Positions 1 through 7,939 of a stretch of 64,000 nt of DNA are shown here, piece by piece. This DNA is from an uncultured Saprospiraceae bacterium. Its GTDB lineage: Bacteria; Bacteroidota; Bacteroidia; Chitinophagales; Saprospiraceae. The DNA lies in the NCBI GenBank assembly GCA_937981555.1, contig CALJOK010000015.1:1-64000 (forward strand). Reading direction: 5' to 3'. The notes below the pieces were generated by a model. That model was given only the letters and a program-made list of their open reading frames with translations. It was not told the origin of the DNA and did not search any database. Both the position numbers and the translations under genes were made by a program. Position 1 is the stretch's first letter; each line of letters opens with the position of its first letter.

Positions 1-111
1 TTGATGCAAAACGAAAAATCGTGGAAGCGAAAGGCGTTTAAATGGAAAGCCATTCAAGAAAATTTAGGTCTTATGTTTGGTGACCGTTTTCTTAAATGGC
101 TTGATAAATAA
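1..111 (+). CDS. C-terminal fragment of an unidentified protein
   Basis: An open frame enters from the left edge and ends at a TAA at 109-111, giving about 36 residues rich in Lys and Trp and ending FGDRFLKWLDK. The start lies outside the window or could be the ATG at position 4. I do not recognise the family. A bidirectional terminator follows at 173-207, which fits this being the true end of a plus-strand gene converging on rimO. Confidence 0.4.
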   Translation: MMQNEKSWKRKAFKWKAIQENLGLMFGDRFLKWLDK

Positions 112-172
112 TTTTTGACACACTTTATGGGCTAGTCCCGAGGAACGCTCATAAATCATGCCAACGTAAAAC

Positions 173-207
173 AAAAAAAGGGGAAGATTTTCATCTTCCC
201 CTTTTTT
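173..207. terminator. Bidirectional intrinsic terminator
   Basis: A perfect 9-bp stem GGGGAAGAT / ATCTTCCCC (180-188 and 193-201) with a 4-nt loop is flanked by an A-run on the left and a T-run at 202-207. It can therefore end transcripts from both sides: the fragment at the left edge and rimO on the minus strand. Confidence 0.85.
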
Positions 208-243
208 AATTAGGCAACAATTCTACAAAATATCGACTATCTC

Positions 244-1554
244 CTAAACCACATCTCCATACAAATCATATTCTTCCGCCTTAGTAATTTTCACATTTGC
301 AAAATCCCCAATTCGAACATAATTTTCTTTGGCATTTACCAATACTTCGTTATCCACTTCTGGCGAATCAAATTCCGTTCGACCAACAAAATACTCTCCT
401 TCTTTTCGATCAAAAAGCACCTTTAGCGTTTGTCCGATTTTCTCTGAATTTTTATCAAAAGAAATATCTTGTTGAATTTCCATAACGGCATTCGCTCGCT
501 CTGATTTTACCTCAGGAGAAACATCATCTGGGTAATCGTGAGCAATCGTACTTTCCTCATGAGAATATTGAAAAACTCCTACCCTTTCAAACTTCATATC
601 TTCTACAAACTCACAAAGATCTTGAAATTCTTCCTCCGTTTCACCTGGATGACCAACCAATAAGGTGGTTCGGATTGCAATCCCAGGAACTCGCTCTCGT
701 GCATAATTAATCAACTCTCTAGTTTCCGCTTGAGTAATTTGCCGACGCATTCTTTTGAGGACATCATCATTCGCATGTTGCAATGGAATATCGAGGTAAT
801 TACAAATCTCTTTTCTTTCTGCCATCACATCAAAAATTTCTTTTGGAAATTTACTTGGATAAGCATAATGCAATCGAATCCACTCAATGCCTTCCACATC
901 TGCCAAAGCATGAAGCAATTTTGGCAATGCTCTTTCTTTGTATAGGTCGAGACCATAATAAGTCAATTCTTGGGCAATCAGCATCAATTCTTTAACGCCC
1001 ATTCGAGCTAAATTTTTAGCTTGTTTGACCAGTAATTCGATAGGTTGAGAAATGTGTTTTCCACGCATCAGAGGAATAGCGCAAAAAGAACAAGTCCGAT
1101 TACAACCTTCTGAAATTTTCAAATAAGCGAAATGTTGTGGCGTCGTTGTCACTCGGTCGCCAATCAATTCATGCTTATAATCTGCATTTAATTTAGCTAA
1201 TAACCCAGGCAACTCTAAAGTCCCAAAATAAGCATCTACTTCTGGAATTTCTTTTTCCAAATTTTGCTTATAACGTTCTGACAAGCAGCCAGTTACATAC
1301 AACTTCTCAATTCCTCCTTGAGTCTTAATATCAGCATATTCAAGTATTGTATTGACGGATTCTTCCTTCGCCAAATCAATAAATCCACAAGTATTAATGA
1401 TGACAATATTAGCGTCTTCATCATTACTATCATGCGCCACCTCAAAATCATTTCCTTTGAGCTGAGTGATTAAATCTTCAGAATCTACCAAGTTCTTGGA
1501 GCATCCCAAAGTGATCACATTTACCTTATCTTGTTTTAATGTCTTTGTCTTCAA
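244..1554 (-). CDS. rimO: Ribosomal protein S12 methylthiotransferase RimO
   Basis: This radical-SAM enzyme adds a methylthio group to an aspartate of ribosomal protein S12. The 436 residues match the usual length. The N-terminal methylthiotransferase domain shows the three cysteines for the auxiliary iron-sulfur cluster at about C18 (in TLGCSKN), C56 (in NTCGF) and C90 (in VTGCLSE). The radical-SAM CxxxCxxC motif is C151, C155 and C158 (CNRTCSFC). The last 65 or so residues form a TRAM domain. It differs from MiaB by the RimO-type TLGCSKNLVDSE start. It is transcribed alone on the minus strand, between a -7 promoter element near 1620 and the terminator at 173-207. Confidence 0.95.
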   Translation of the reverse strand: MKTKTLKQDKVNVITLGCSKNLVDSEDLITQLKGNDFEVAHDSNDEDANIVIINTCGFIDLAKEESVNTILEYADIKTQGGIEKLYVTGCLSERYKQNLEKEIPEVDAYFGTLELPGLLAKLNADYKHELIGDRVTTTPQHFAYLKISEGCNRTCSFCAIPLMRGKHISQPIELLVKQAKNLARMGVKELMLIAQELTYYGLDLYKERALPKLLHALADVEGIEWIRLHYAYPSKFPKEIFDVMAERKEICNYLDIPLQHANDDVLKRMRRQITQAETRELINYARERVPGIAIRTTLLVGHPGETEEEFQDLCEFVEDMKFERVGVFQYSHEESTIAHDYPDDVSPEVKSERANAVMEIQQDISFDKNSEKIGQTLKVLFDRKEGEYFVGRTEFDSPEVDNEVLVNAKENYVRIGDFANVKITKAEEYDLYGDVV

Positions 1555-1618
1555 TTTCTTAGAATTTTAGGAATCAGTTATCCATGATAGGATTACTTGA
1601 GACCTCTTTAAAAAAATG

Positions 1619-1626
1619 CAAAGTTA
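1619..1626 (-). promoter_or_regulatory. Probable rimO promoter (-7 element)
   Basis: Read on the minus strand this is TAACTTTG, an exact match to the Bacteroidota housekeeping -7 consensus TAnnTTTG, about 65 bases before the rimO start. I see no clear -33 TTTG at the expected spacing, so the call rests on the -7 element only. Confidence 0.4.
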
Positions 1627-1769
1627 ATAAAATGATCTTCATAATTTTAGTTTAGATTTTACGTTTGAAATTTGTTTGGTTTGACCTTTGCAACTATTTG
1701 CTTTGTAACTATTTTCAAACTAAAAACACTACTGATAAATATAAAACCTTCTAAAAGACTAATCATTTT

Positions 1770-2495
1770 ATGAAAAAATTATCTCTATTTATTGCTTGCC
1801 TTTTTTCCTTACAAATCGTTTCTGCACAATTTGGGTTTTCTGCTGGTTATAAACCGATCAATGCATCGAATTGGGAAGCAATTATTGAAACTAATCAAGC
1901 TAATTTTCCAGTTGGATATAATCCAGTTCCTTTGGCACATGGCGTTCAAGTTGGTATTGATTACTGGTTTCGATTAAAAAATCATAGAGTGGAATTTATG
2001 CCGGAATTAAGTTATTCGACATTCAAAAGAGTTTGGCAAATTGAAGATGGAACAGGAGTGAAAGAACAAATCAATTCTAATTTTTTGGGATTACATTTTA
2101 ATACCAATTTTTATATTTTTGATTTTAAAGGAGATTGTAATTGTCCTACTTTTGGTAAGCAAGGGCCAGATGCAAAAAAAGGATTTTTCATCCAAGTTGC
2201 TCCCGGTATAGATTATGTTTTTAATTCTTTTAAAAATGCGGAAGAAACCATAACTGCCAATGATATTGTTCCTTCTATTGGATTAGGCGTTGGGGTAGAT
2301 TTTGGTTTGAGTAATTTATTGACGATTACACCTATGGTGAAAATTCATCAATACTTTGGAGTAGAATGGGATGGTTTAAATACTAATTTCAAGACTAATG
2401 GTCCACCGATTTCAGATGAATTAAATAAAAATAATATTACTCAACTTTTCGCAGGAATTAGAATCGGATTAAGATTAGACTCTAATAATTATTGA
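1770..2495 (+). CDS. Secreted outer-membrane beta-barrel-like protein
   Basis: The 241-residue protein starts with a clear signal peptide (MKKLSLFIACLFSLQIVSAQ, cleavage after SA). The rest alternates short hydrophobic and polar stretches with aromatic ends, such as YWFRLKNHRVEFMPELSYS and GAGVDFG-like turns, as in PorT/OmpA-fold barrels of Bacteroidota. A central CNCPTFGKQGPDAKKG insert looks like an extracellular loop. No enzyme motif is seen. It forms its own unit, ended by the strong terminator at 2521-2558. The barrel fold is inferred from pattern only; the specific function is unknown. Confidence 0.8.
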   Translation: MKKLSLFIACLFSLQIVSAQFGFSAGYKPINASNWEAIIETNQANFPVGYNPVPLAHGVQVGIDYWFRLKNHRVEFMPELSYSTFKRVWQIEDGTGVKEQINSNFLGLHFNTNFYIFDFKGDCNCPTFGKQGPDAKKGFFIQVAPGIDYVFNSFKNAEETITANDIVPSIGLGVGVDFGLSNLLTITPMVKIHQYFGVEWDGLNTNFKTNGPPISDELNKNNITQLFAGIRIGLRLDSNNY

Positions 2496-2520
2496 TTTGA
2501 AAAAAATATAACAATATATT

Positions 2521-2558
2521 TCCGTGATACAGTTAGGGCTGTGTCACGGATTTTTTTT
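2521..2558 (+). terminator. Intrinsic terminator
   Basis: The stem TCCGTGATACAG / CTGTGTCACGGA (2521-2532 and 2539-2550), with one wobble pair and a 6-nt loop, is followed by eight T. It ends the beta-barrel gene that stops at 2495. Confidence 0.9.
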
Positions 2559-2570
2559 GACTTCATTCCA

Positions 2571-2609
2571 AAAAAAAAGAGTCATTTACCTTTAGCAAAT
2601 GACTCTTTT
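2571..2609 (-). terminator. Intrinsic terminator, mainly minus strand
   Basis: The 9-bp stem GAGTCATTT / AAATGACTC (2579-2587 and 2597-2605) has eight A on its left, which read as a U-run on the minus strand, and four T on its right. It ends the lipoprotein gene at 2635-3261. Confidence 0.85.
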
Positions 2610-2634
2610 CATTATTCATAAATATATTGTAATA

Positions 2635-3261
2635 TTAATACTCTTCACAATCTTGTATAAATTTACACTTATCTCCTTCTTCACAATCACCGTTTTCGCA
2701 AGTCACTTTGTAACCATATCCAACGCAATCATCTGAACCATAGATGATTAAAAACTTAGTAATTCCATTTTCTAAAAACTTTTCATATCCTTCATAAATA
2801 CAATCGCAATCAACATCATATTTTAATTCTTTGACAATATGTTTCTCAAACTCAGTTCCAGCTGCTTCAGTTGCTTCGTCCCAAGTACAAATTTCCATTT
2901 CTTCTTTTTCATAGCAATCTTTTTTTGCCAAAATCAAATCATCTTCATTCTCTGCTGTTTTAGTTTCATCTGTTAACAACACAATGAAATCAACAGGATA
3001 GCTCAAAACTGGTTTTTCTTCTGAGCTTGGATTATTTTCATACCAAGTTTTCATAGCAGTCTCAATAGCTTCTTCTTCACCCGAAATGATAGCTCCATCA
3101 GGCATCGTATAAGAAATAGGATACACTAATTCAATACAAGCTTCTTTGTCTTTATCATAGTCTTTATTAAAACCATCTTTATCAAAGTCAACTCCTGAGT
3201 TATCACAAGAAGAGAAAAATACTACTGTTAAAAGCGTAAAAAATAAAATCGTTTTTTTCAT
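2635..3261 (-). CDS. Cysteine-rich lipoprotein of unknown function
   Basis: 208 residues. The N-terminus is a lipoprotein signal peptide with lipobox FSSC (Cys at about residue 19), followed by an acidic Asp/Lys-rich linker. The body is acidic. The C-terminal third carries several cysteines (CDCIY, DDCVGYGYKVTCENGDC, CKFIQDC), so disulfides are likely. A YPISYTMPDG...ENNP segment resembles a recurrent Saprospiraceae lipoprotein family that I know only as hypothetical. Monocistronic, with a terminator just downstream. It is probably anchored in the outer membrane. Confidence 0.8.
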   Translation of the reverse strand: MKKTILFFTLLTVVFFSSCDNSGVDFDKDGFNKDYDKDKEACIELVYPISYTMPDGAIISGEEEAIETAMKTWYENNPSSEEKPVLSYPVDFIVLLTDETKTAENEDDLILAKKDCYEKEEMEICTWDEATEAAGTEFEKHIVKELKYDVDCDCIYEGYEKFLENGITKFLIIYGSDDCVGYGYKVTCENGDCEEGDKCKFIQDCEEY

Positions 3262-3380
3262 TGTTTAAATATTTTAAATGTGGGTATAAATATAAAAAAT
3301 ATATTTTTAGCTAATTATGTCTTGTCATTTTAATATGTAATAGAAATGGAAAAATGGTTGCCTCGCTTTTTACTTTTTTT

Positions 3381-4847
3381 CTAAAACCTAAAATTCAAAC
3401 CAATCTCAAAAGTCTTGCTTAATGAATTAGAAGTCAGAATTTCATTTTTTTGAATAAAGTTTTTTTCCAAAGTAAATGAAGTGCGAACGTTCCAATTAGG
3501 TGTCAATTGATAATTCAAACCAACCCCTCCAAATCCATTTAAAAATTGCGAACTAACTTCATCCGCTTTGCTACTCTTATCTTCTTGGACGGGAAAGATT
3601 TCATCATCATAACTTAATTGAGCTTCTACAAAATACTCTCCGAAAGAAACTTTATTCCATCCAAAACCTCCTTTAAAAAACCATTGAAATTTATTTTTTC
3701 CCATAAAATAATTTACTCCAATTGGAATCTGCGTAAACTTATATTGCTGCGAATAATTCCATTTCGTTTCTAAAAAATCTCCATCATCAATAGCCGTTCC
3801 ATTTGGAATTTCAAAATTGATCGTACTTCCTGCATCTCCAAAACCTGACTGAGTCGTTATATAAAATTCATTAATTGTCTTCCCTTCATCATCAAGATAC
3901 TCTCCAGATTTATCATAAATTAATTTATCTGAAAATGATTTTTCAAATCCTCCAGTCGTTCTTCTTACTCCTGTAGTAATCCAAAACCTAGGTCGAACCT
4001 TATAAGCTAAATGAAATTCTCCGCCAGTAAATTTTAAAGGAAAAGACCAATCTTTTTTTCCAAAATCTTCTTTCTCTAATTTTTCAAAATCGTAACTCAA
4101 AGGAATTTCAAAATTAGTTGAACTATAATTTAATCCAACTTCGAATTTATTGTCCTGCTTTTTTTGTTTTGGAAAAATGACATTATACTTCTTTTCCAAT
4201 TCAAGTTGTTGAATTGGGAAATCATTTTCAATCTTCAAAGAAAGAAAATCAATTGGAATAATGTTTTCCAAAATTTCCTTTGATTTTTTTGTTAAAGAAT
4301 CGGAAATGTGGTCTTCGATTGGAGAAATGTTCGATTCATTCATTGCAACGAAATCAGATTGAACTGAAATGATTTCTTCATTTAGTTTTTGATTTTCACT
4401 TTGTAAAGTTCGAATAGTTTTCTTTTGATTAAAAATAGTTTGTGTTGAAATCTGTTGTTGTTGAGTTAAAGACGTTGTCGCATTTTGACTATTTAATTTC
4501 TCTCTATTTAATTTTAAATCTGTTTTTGATTTCTCCTTTTTCAGTTTTGTAACTGTATTGTTATTAATTTCAATCTTTGCATTGGCCAACTCTAATTCAA
4601 TCGTTTTTTTAGTCAAATCCTTTTTTAAAAAATAAATATAACTACCTCCTGCAATCATGGCAAAAGCTAATAAAACCAATGCTCCTAGCTTCCAATTCCA
4701 AGTTTTATTTTGAGGATGAATTGGAAAATGAGTTTGCGCATTCCCCCAAGCACTTTCGTCTGGTAAATCCCAACTATCTTTTGATTCATCAAAATCGTTA
4801 ATTCGATTTTTAAAAAAATCTTCTAAATTATTTTTGTTATCAGCCAT
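3381..4847 (-). CDS. ECF sigma partner: inner-membrane anchor, coiled coil and outer-membrane-barrel-like domain
   Basis: 488 residues with no signal peptide. Residues 1-53 are polar and cytoplasmic, with a WDLPDESAW motif like those in putative anti-sigma proteins of this group. A single membrane helix lies at about 54-74 (LGALVLLAFAMIAGGSYIYF). Residues 78-165 are Lys/Glu/Asn/Gln-rich and look like a long coiled coil. From about 235 to the end the sequence has amphipathic beta strands and finishes GLNFRF, a typical outer-membrane barrel C-terminus. The gene lies 6 bases behind the ECF sigma gene, so it is co-transcribed. By position it is probably the anti-sigma or signal-sensing protein. 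The architecture is seen in the sequence; the function is inferred. Confidence 0.8.
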   Translation of the reverse strand: MADNKNNLEDFFKNRINDFDESKDSWDLPDESAWGNAQTHFPIHPQNKTWNWKLGALVLLAFAMIAGGSYIYFLKKDLTKKTIELELANAKIEINNNTVTKLKKEKSKTDLKLNREKLNSQNATTSLTQQQQISTQTIFNQKKTIRTLQSENQKLNEEIISVQSDFVAMNESNISPIEDHISDSLTKKSKEILENIIPIDFLSLKIENDFPIQQLELEKKYNVIFPKQKKQDNKFEVGLNYSSTNFEIPLSYDFEKLEKEDFGKKDWSFPLKFTGGEFHLAYKVRPRFWITTGVRRTTGGFEKSFSDKLIYDKSGEYLDDEGKTINEFYITTQSGFGDAGSTINFEIPNGTAIDDGDFLETKWNYSQQYKFTQIPIGVNYFMGKNKFQWFFKGGFGWNKVSFGEYFVEAQLSYDDEIFPVQEDKSSKADEVSSQFLNGFGGVGLNYQLTPNWNVRTSFTLEKNFIQKNEILTSNSLSKTFEIGLNFRF

Positions 4848-4853
4848 TCTTTT

Positions 4854-5402
4854 TTATTCTTTTTCCTTTAGAAAAAAATCTTCCAAAATATGACGCAATG
4901 CTCTTTTAGCTTTTGATAATTGCGACTTGGAAGTGCCAATTGTAATTTCTAATTCTGCTGCAATTTCTTTGTGAGAAAACCCTTCGATCACATACATGTT
5001 AAAAACGATTCGATATCCCAGAGGCAATTGTTGAATAATTTGAACCAATTCTTTAGCTGCCATCTTATCCAAAATACTTTCTGAAATCTCTTGTTCGTTT
5101 TCAGCAATTTTTAAATCTGTAAAAGTATTTTGCCATTGGTTTTTTTTCAAAAATCTTAAGGCTGCATTTACCATTACACGATTTGACCAATGAATAAATT
5201 CTCCACGTTCAGCATCGAATTGATGTAAATCTTTAAAAATACTAATCAGTCCTTCTTGAAAAACATCTTGCGCTTCTCCCCTACTTTTTCCATATCGCAA
5301 TGACAACCGAAACCACCTTTGACGATGCCTTTCATATAAAATCCGCTCAGCAGATTTTTTTCCCAAAAGGATATTTTTGATTAGATCGTGGTCGGATTGC
5401 AT
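4854..5402 (-). CDS. ECF-type sigma-70 family RNA polymerase sigma factor
   Basis: 182 residues, the usual ECF length. Region 2 shows GEAQDVFQEGLISIFKDL (core binding and -10 recognition) and region 4 shows the helix-turn-helix EGFSHKEIAAELEITIGTS followed by KSQLSKAKRALRHIL. Region 1 and region 3 are absent, as expected. It directs RNA polymerase to a dedicated set of promoters. It is the first gene of a two-gene operon with the membrane-anchored partner that begins 6 bases downstream, the common layout of a sigma factor and its regulator. Confidence 0.93.
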   Translation of the reverse strand: MQSDHDLIKNILLGKKSAERILYERHRQRWFRLSLRYGKSRGEAQDVFQEGLISIFKDLHQFDAERGEFIHWSNRVMVNAALRFLKKNQWQNTFTDLKIAENEQEISESILDKMAAKELVQIIQQLPLGYRIVFNMYVIEGFSHKEIAAELEITIGTSKSQLSKAKRALRHILEDFFLKEKE

Positions 5403-5477
5403 TTATTTTTAGTTGCTATATATAGGTATGTAATGATTTAAAGAAAAAGGTTGCCTCGCATTTTTTTTTCTAAAAAT

Positions 5478-5516
5478 AAAAAAAAGTCACCTCAAACTAT
5501 TTAGTTTAAGATGACT
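5478..5516 (-). terminator. Intrinsic terminator of the O-acetylhomoserine sulfhydrylase gene
   Basis: Read on the minus strand the arms 5516-5503 and 5498-5485 pair over 14 bp with two G-U wobbles and a 4-nt loop, followed by a run of T. It sits just after the stop codon of the gene at 5549-6835. Confidence 0.85.
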
Positions 5517-5548
5517 GATTTTTTAAATTACTAATTTAATATTAGAAA

Positions 5549-6835
5549 TTATTTCTTTCGACTATTCGCTGCCTTAAATGCTTGCTCCAAATCGGCAATG
5601 ATATCGTCAATGTGTTCAATTCCAACACACAATCGAAGTAAATCTTGAGTAACTCCTGCTGCTGCTTGTTCCTTCACCGTCATTTGTCGATGTGTTGTGG
5701 AAGCTGGGTGACAAGCTAAAGATTTTGCATCACCGATATTTACTAATCGCTTAAACAAACCTAATGCATCATAAAATTTTTCAGCTTTTTTATAGCCACC
5801 TTTTATACCAAATGTCATCAAGGAAGATGGTTTTCCATCCGTATATTTTTTAGCCAACTTGTGGTACTTACTACTTTTCAATCCGCCATATTGAACCCAA
5901 GAAACTGATTTGTGATTTTCCAAATACTTAGCTACTGCCATTGCATTATCACAATGTCTTTCCATTCGAAGTGGCAATGTTTCTAAGCCTTGCATAATTT
6001 GCCATGCTGCCATCGCACTTAATGCTGAACCTGTATTTCGCAAAGCAACAGTACGCACTCGGCCAATATAAGCTGCTGCCCCGAAAGCCTCGGTGTAAAC
6101 GACTCCATGATAAGATGGTTCTGGTGTATTCAACATCGGAAAACGTTCTTTATGTTTTACCCAATCAAATTTTCCTGAATCTACGATCACTCCACCAAGT
6201 GTCGTTCCATGCCCGCCAATATATTTTGTCAAGGAATGAACTACTATATCTGCCCCATATTCAATCGGGTTGATCAAGGCTGGGCTTGCCACAGTATTAT
6301 CTACGATCAATGGCACTCCTTTCGCATGAGCGACTTTTGCTAGAGCTGCGATGTCGGTAATATTTCCAGCAGGATTTCCAATAGATTCGCAATAAACTGC
6401 TTTGGTGTTTTCATCAATTAGTTTTGCAATATCTTTTGGATTAGAAGTTTCTGCAAATTTTACGGTGATGCCTTGCTTCGGTAGCATATGTGCAAAAAGT
6501 GTATAACTTCCGCCATATAATTGTGGTGTGGAAATAATATTATCACCTGCTTCTGCAATATTCAAAATCGAATAATTGATCGCTGCACTTCCTGCACTTA
6601 CACACAGAGCGGCAACACCTCCTTCGAGTGCTGCAATCCTTTTTTCCAAAACATCAACAGTTGGATTCATAATCCGACTATAAATATTTCCAGGAACAGC
6701 AAGGTTGAAAAGATCTGCACCATGTTGTGCATTATCAAATTCGAAAGCTACTGTTTGATAAATAGGAACGGCAACTGACTTGGTGGTTGGTTCTGTTTCG
6801 TAACCACCATGGATAGAAATTGTTTCTTTCTTCAT
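5549..6835 (-). CDS. metY: O-acetylhomoserine aminocarboxypropyltransferase (sulfhydrylase)
   Basis: This PLP enzyme makes homocysteine from O-acetylhomoserine and sulfide in methionine synthesis. The 428 residues match the MetY length and are longer than cystathionine gamma-synthase/lyase. The PLP-binding lysine is K204 in SLTKYIGGHG. Other family marks are YSRIMNPT (52-59), SAGSAAINY (80-88), QLYGGSY (105-111) and DNTVASP (179-185). The C-terminus carries SLACHPASTTHRQM, the substrate-site SxxxHPASTTH region. A 395-base leader precedes it and a terminator follows, so it is transcribed alone. Confidence 0.93.
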   Translation of the reverse strand: MKKETISIHGGYETEPTTKSVAVPIYQTVAFEFDNAQHGADLFNLAVPGNIYSRIMNPTVDVLEKRIAALEGGVAALCVSAGSAAINYSILNIAEAGDNIISTPQLYGGSYTLFAHMLPKQGITVKFAETSNPKDIAKLIDENTKAVYCESIGNPAGNITDIAALAKVAHAKGVPLIVDNTVASPALINPIEYGADIVVHSLTKYIGGHGTTLGGVIVDSGKFDWVKHKERFPMLNTPEPSYHGVVYTEAFGAAAYIGRVRTVALRNTGSALSAMAAWQIMQGLETLPLRMERHCDNAMAVAKYLENHKSVSWVQYGGLKSSKYHKLAKKYTDGKPSSLMTFGIKGGYKKAEKFYDALGLFKRLVNIGDAKSLACHPASTTHRQMTVKEQAAAGVTQDLLRLCVGIEHIDDIIADLEQAFKAANSRKK

Positions 6836-7230
6836 GATTTTAAAGTAAAGGTTATTTGAAATAAAAAAGTATTAACGAGTAGGTTCTACTAATGTTTTAC
6901 GTGAAGGAGTTTTCACTACGACATTTAAATTGATTGGTTAGGAAGCTGCAAATAAAGGCACTTTTTTATTAGAATGCAAGCTTAGGAAAAAAGGTATATA
7001 TGAAAGATGATTTGATTGTTGGTGGGATTGAGTTTTTGCATTTCTATTAATAAAAGGATTAGTAGATTAAGACAGATCCAACAAGTTCAATGTTAATATA
7101 TGCTACGGTAGAACTTCATGAATCATATGGAGGAAATGGAACTTGTAAAAAGAATTAAACTTTACAAAAAAAGAAAATTGCTGAAAAAATATTCTTCTTG
7201 CCTTTTTTTTCTAAAACTGCTTAAAACAGA
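6836..7230 (-). promoter_or_regulatory. Leader region upstream of metY with two small hairpins
   Basis: This gap holds no gene. A possible -7 element (TACC followed by TTTT on the minus strand) lies near 6980-6990. Between it and metY two short hairpins are visible: GTGAA / TTCAC (6901-6905 with 6912-6916) and AGTAG / CTACT (6878-6882 with 6886-6890). I could not match SAM-I or SAM-II riboswitch cores. A minus-strand reading frame ending KTLVEPTR and a stop runs through the hairpins but lacks an ATG. Regulation by sulfur amino acids is plausible but unsupported beyond position. Confidence 0.25.
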
Positions 7231-7839
7231 TTATAAAATATAATTACTGCCTCCCCATCTTTCATTCTTTACCCATTTCTTTTTCGGGAAAAAAATAGAT
7301 TTTTTTAATCCTACCCCTAAGCTAATTTTTTGATCCATATTTTCAAAAATTTGATGGTAAGTCCAAATTGGATTTGTAGGTGACTCTGCTTCGTTTAGTT
7401 TATTTCTTTCAAAAAAAAATTCTAATAATATATGGTGTTTTTTACTGAGCACTATTCCTCCTGCGATTCTAGGCGCAAGTTTAGTTTCTTCAAACTTAGA
7501 ATACCTTTCAACTTGTAATCCAATTCCACAATAATATTGATGAGAAAAAATATAGTTTACTTCCAAGGTTAACCCATGCTTTTTATTTGGTTCATTGAAT
7601 TCTAAATCTTTATGAATCGTAGTAAAAGAGAATTCAAAATTACCTGTCAGATTTATCTCTACATTATTTTTCTTCAACAACTTTCTCTTAATTTCAAAAT
7701 CAACTATTTGATTGTTTGTCCCAAAGGTTTTAGAAAAATTAATTCCTACCCAATTCATTGGATAAAGAGTTTTTGGGTTTTGAGAAAAAAGAGACGCAGA
7801 AAAAAAAATAAAACAGAAGGATAAAGTTTTAATTTTCAT
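7231..7839 (-). CDS. Secreted beta-barrel-like protein of unknown function
   Basis: 202 residues with a signal peptide ending SASLFSQ. The remainder has alternating strands such as VNYIFSHQYYCGIGLQVERYS and HHILLEFFFERNK, consistent with a small outer-membrane barrel or beta-sandwich, but the C-terminus is basic (KKWVKNERWGGSNYIL) rather than ending in an aromatic. No conserved enzyme motif is seen. It lies between two PLP sulfur-enzyme genes on the same strand, but nothing in the protein suggests a metabolic role. Confidence 0.7.
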   Translation of the reverse strand: MKIKTLSFCFIFFSASLFSQNPKTLYPMNWVGINFSKTFGTNNQIVDFEIKRKLLKKNNVEINLTGNFEFSFTTIHKDLEFNEPNKKHGLTLEVNYIFSHQYYCGIGLQVERYSKFEETKLAPRIAGGIVLSKKHHILLEFFFERNKLNEAESPTNPIWTYHQIFENMDQKISLGVGLKKSIFFPKKKWVKNERWGGSNYIL

Positions 7840-7939
7840 GTCATTTATTTTTTATTCTAAACTGTTCTTTAATAATTTAATTTTGAAAAAAGGAATAATT
7901 AACATGACCATTTATCGTAAACAATTTTGGAAAACCGTT

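Noticed and set aside
6836-6960. SAM riboswitch before metY
   Set aside because: The conserved SAM-I and SAM-II core words are not present on the minus strand; only small hairpins are seen.
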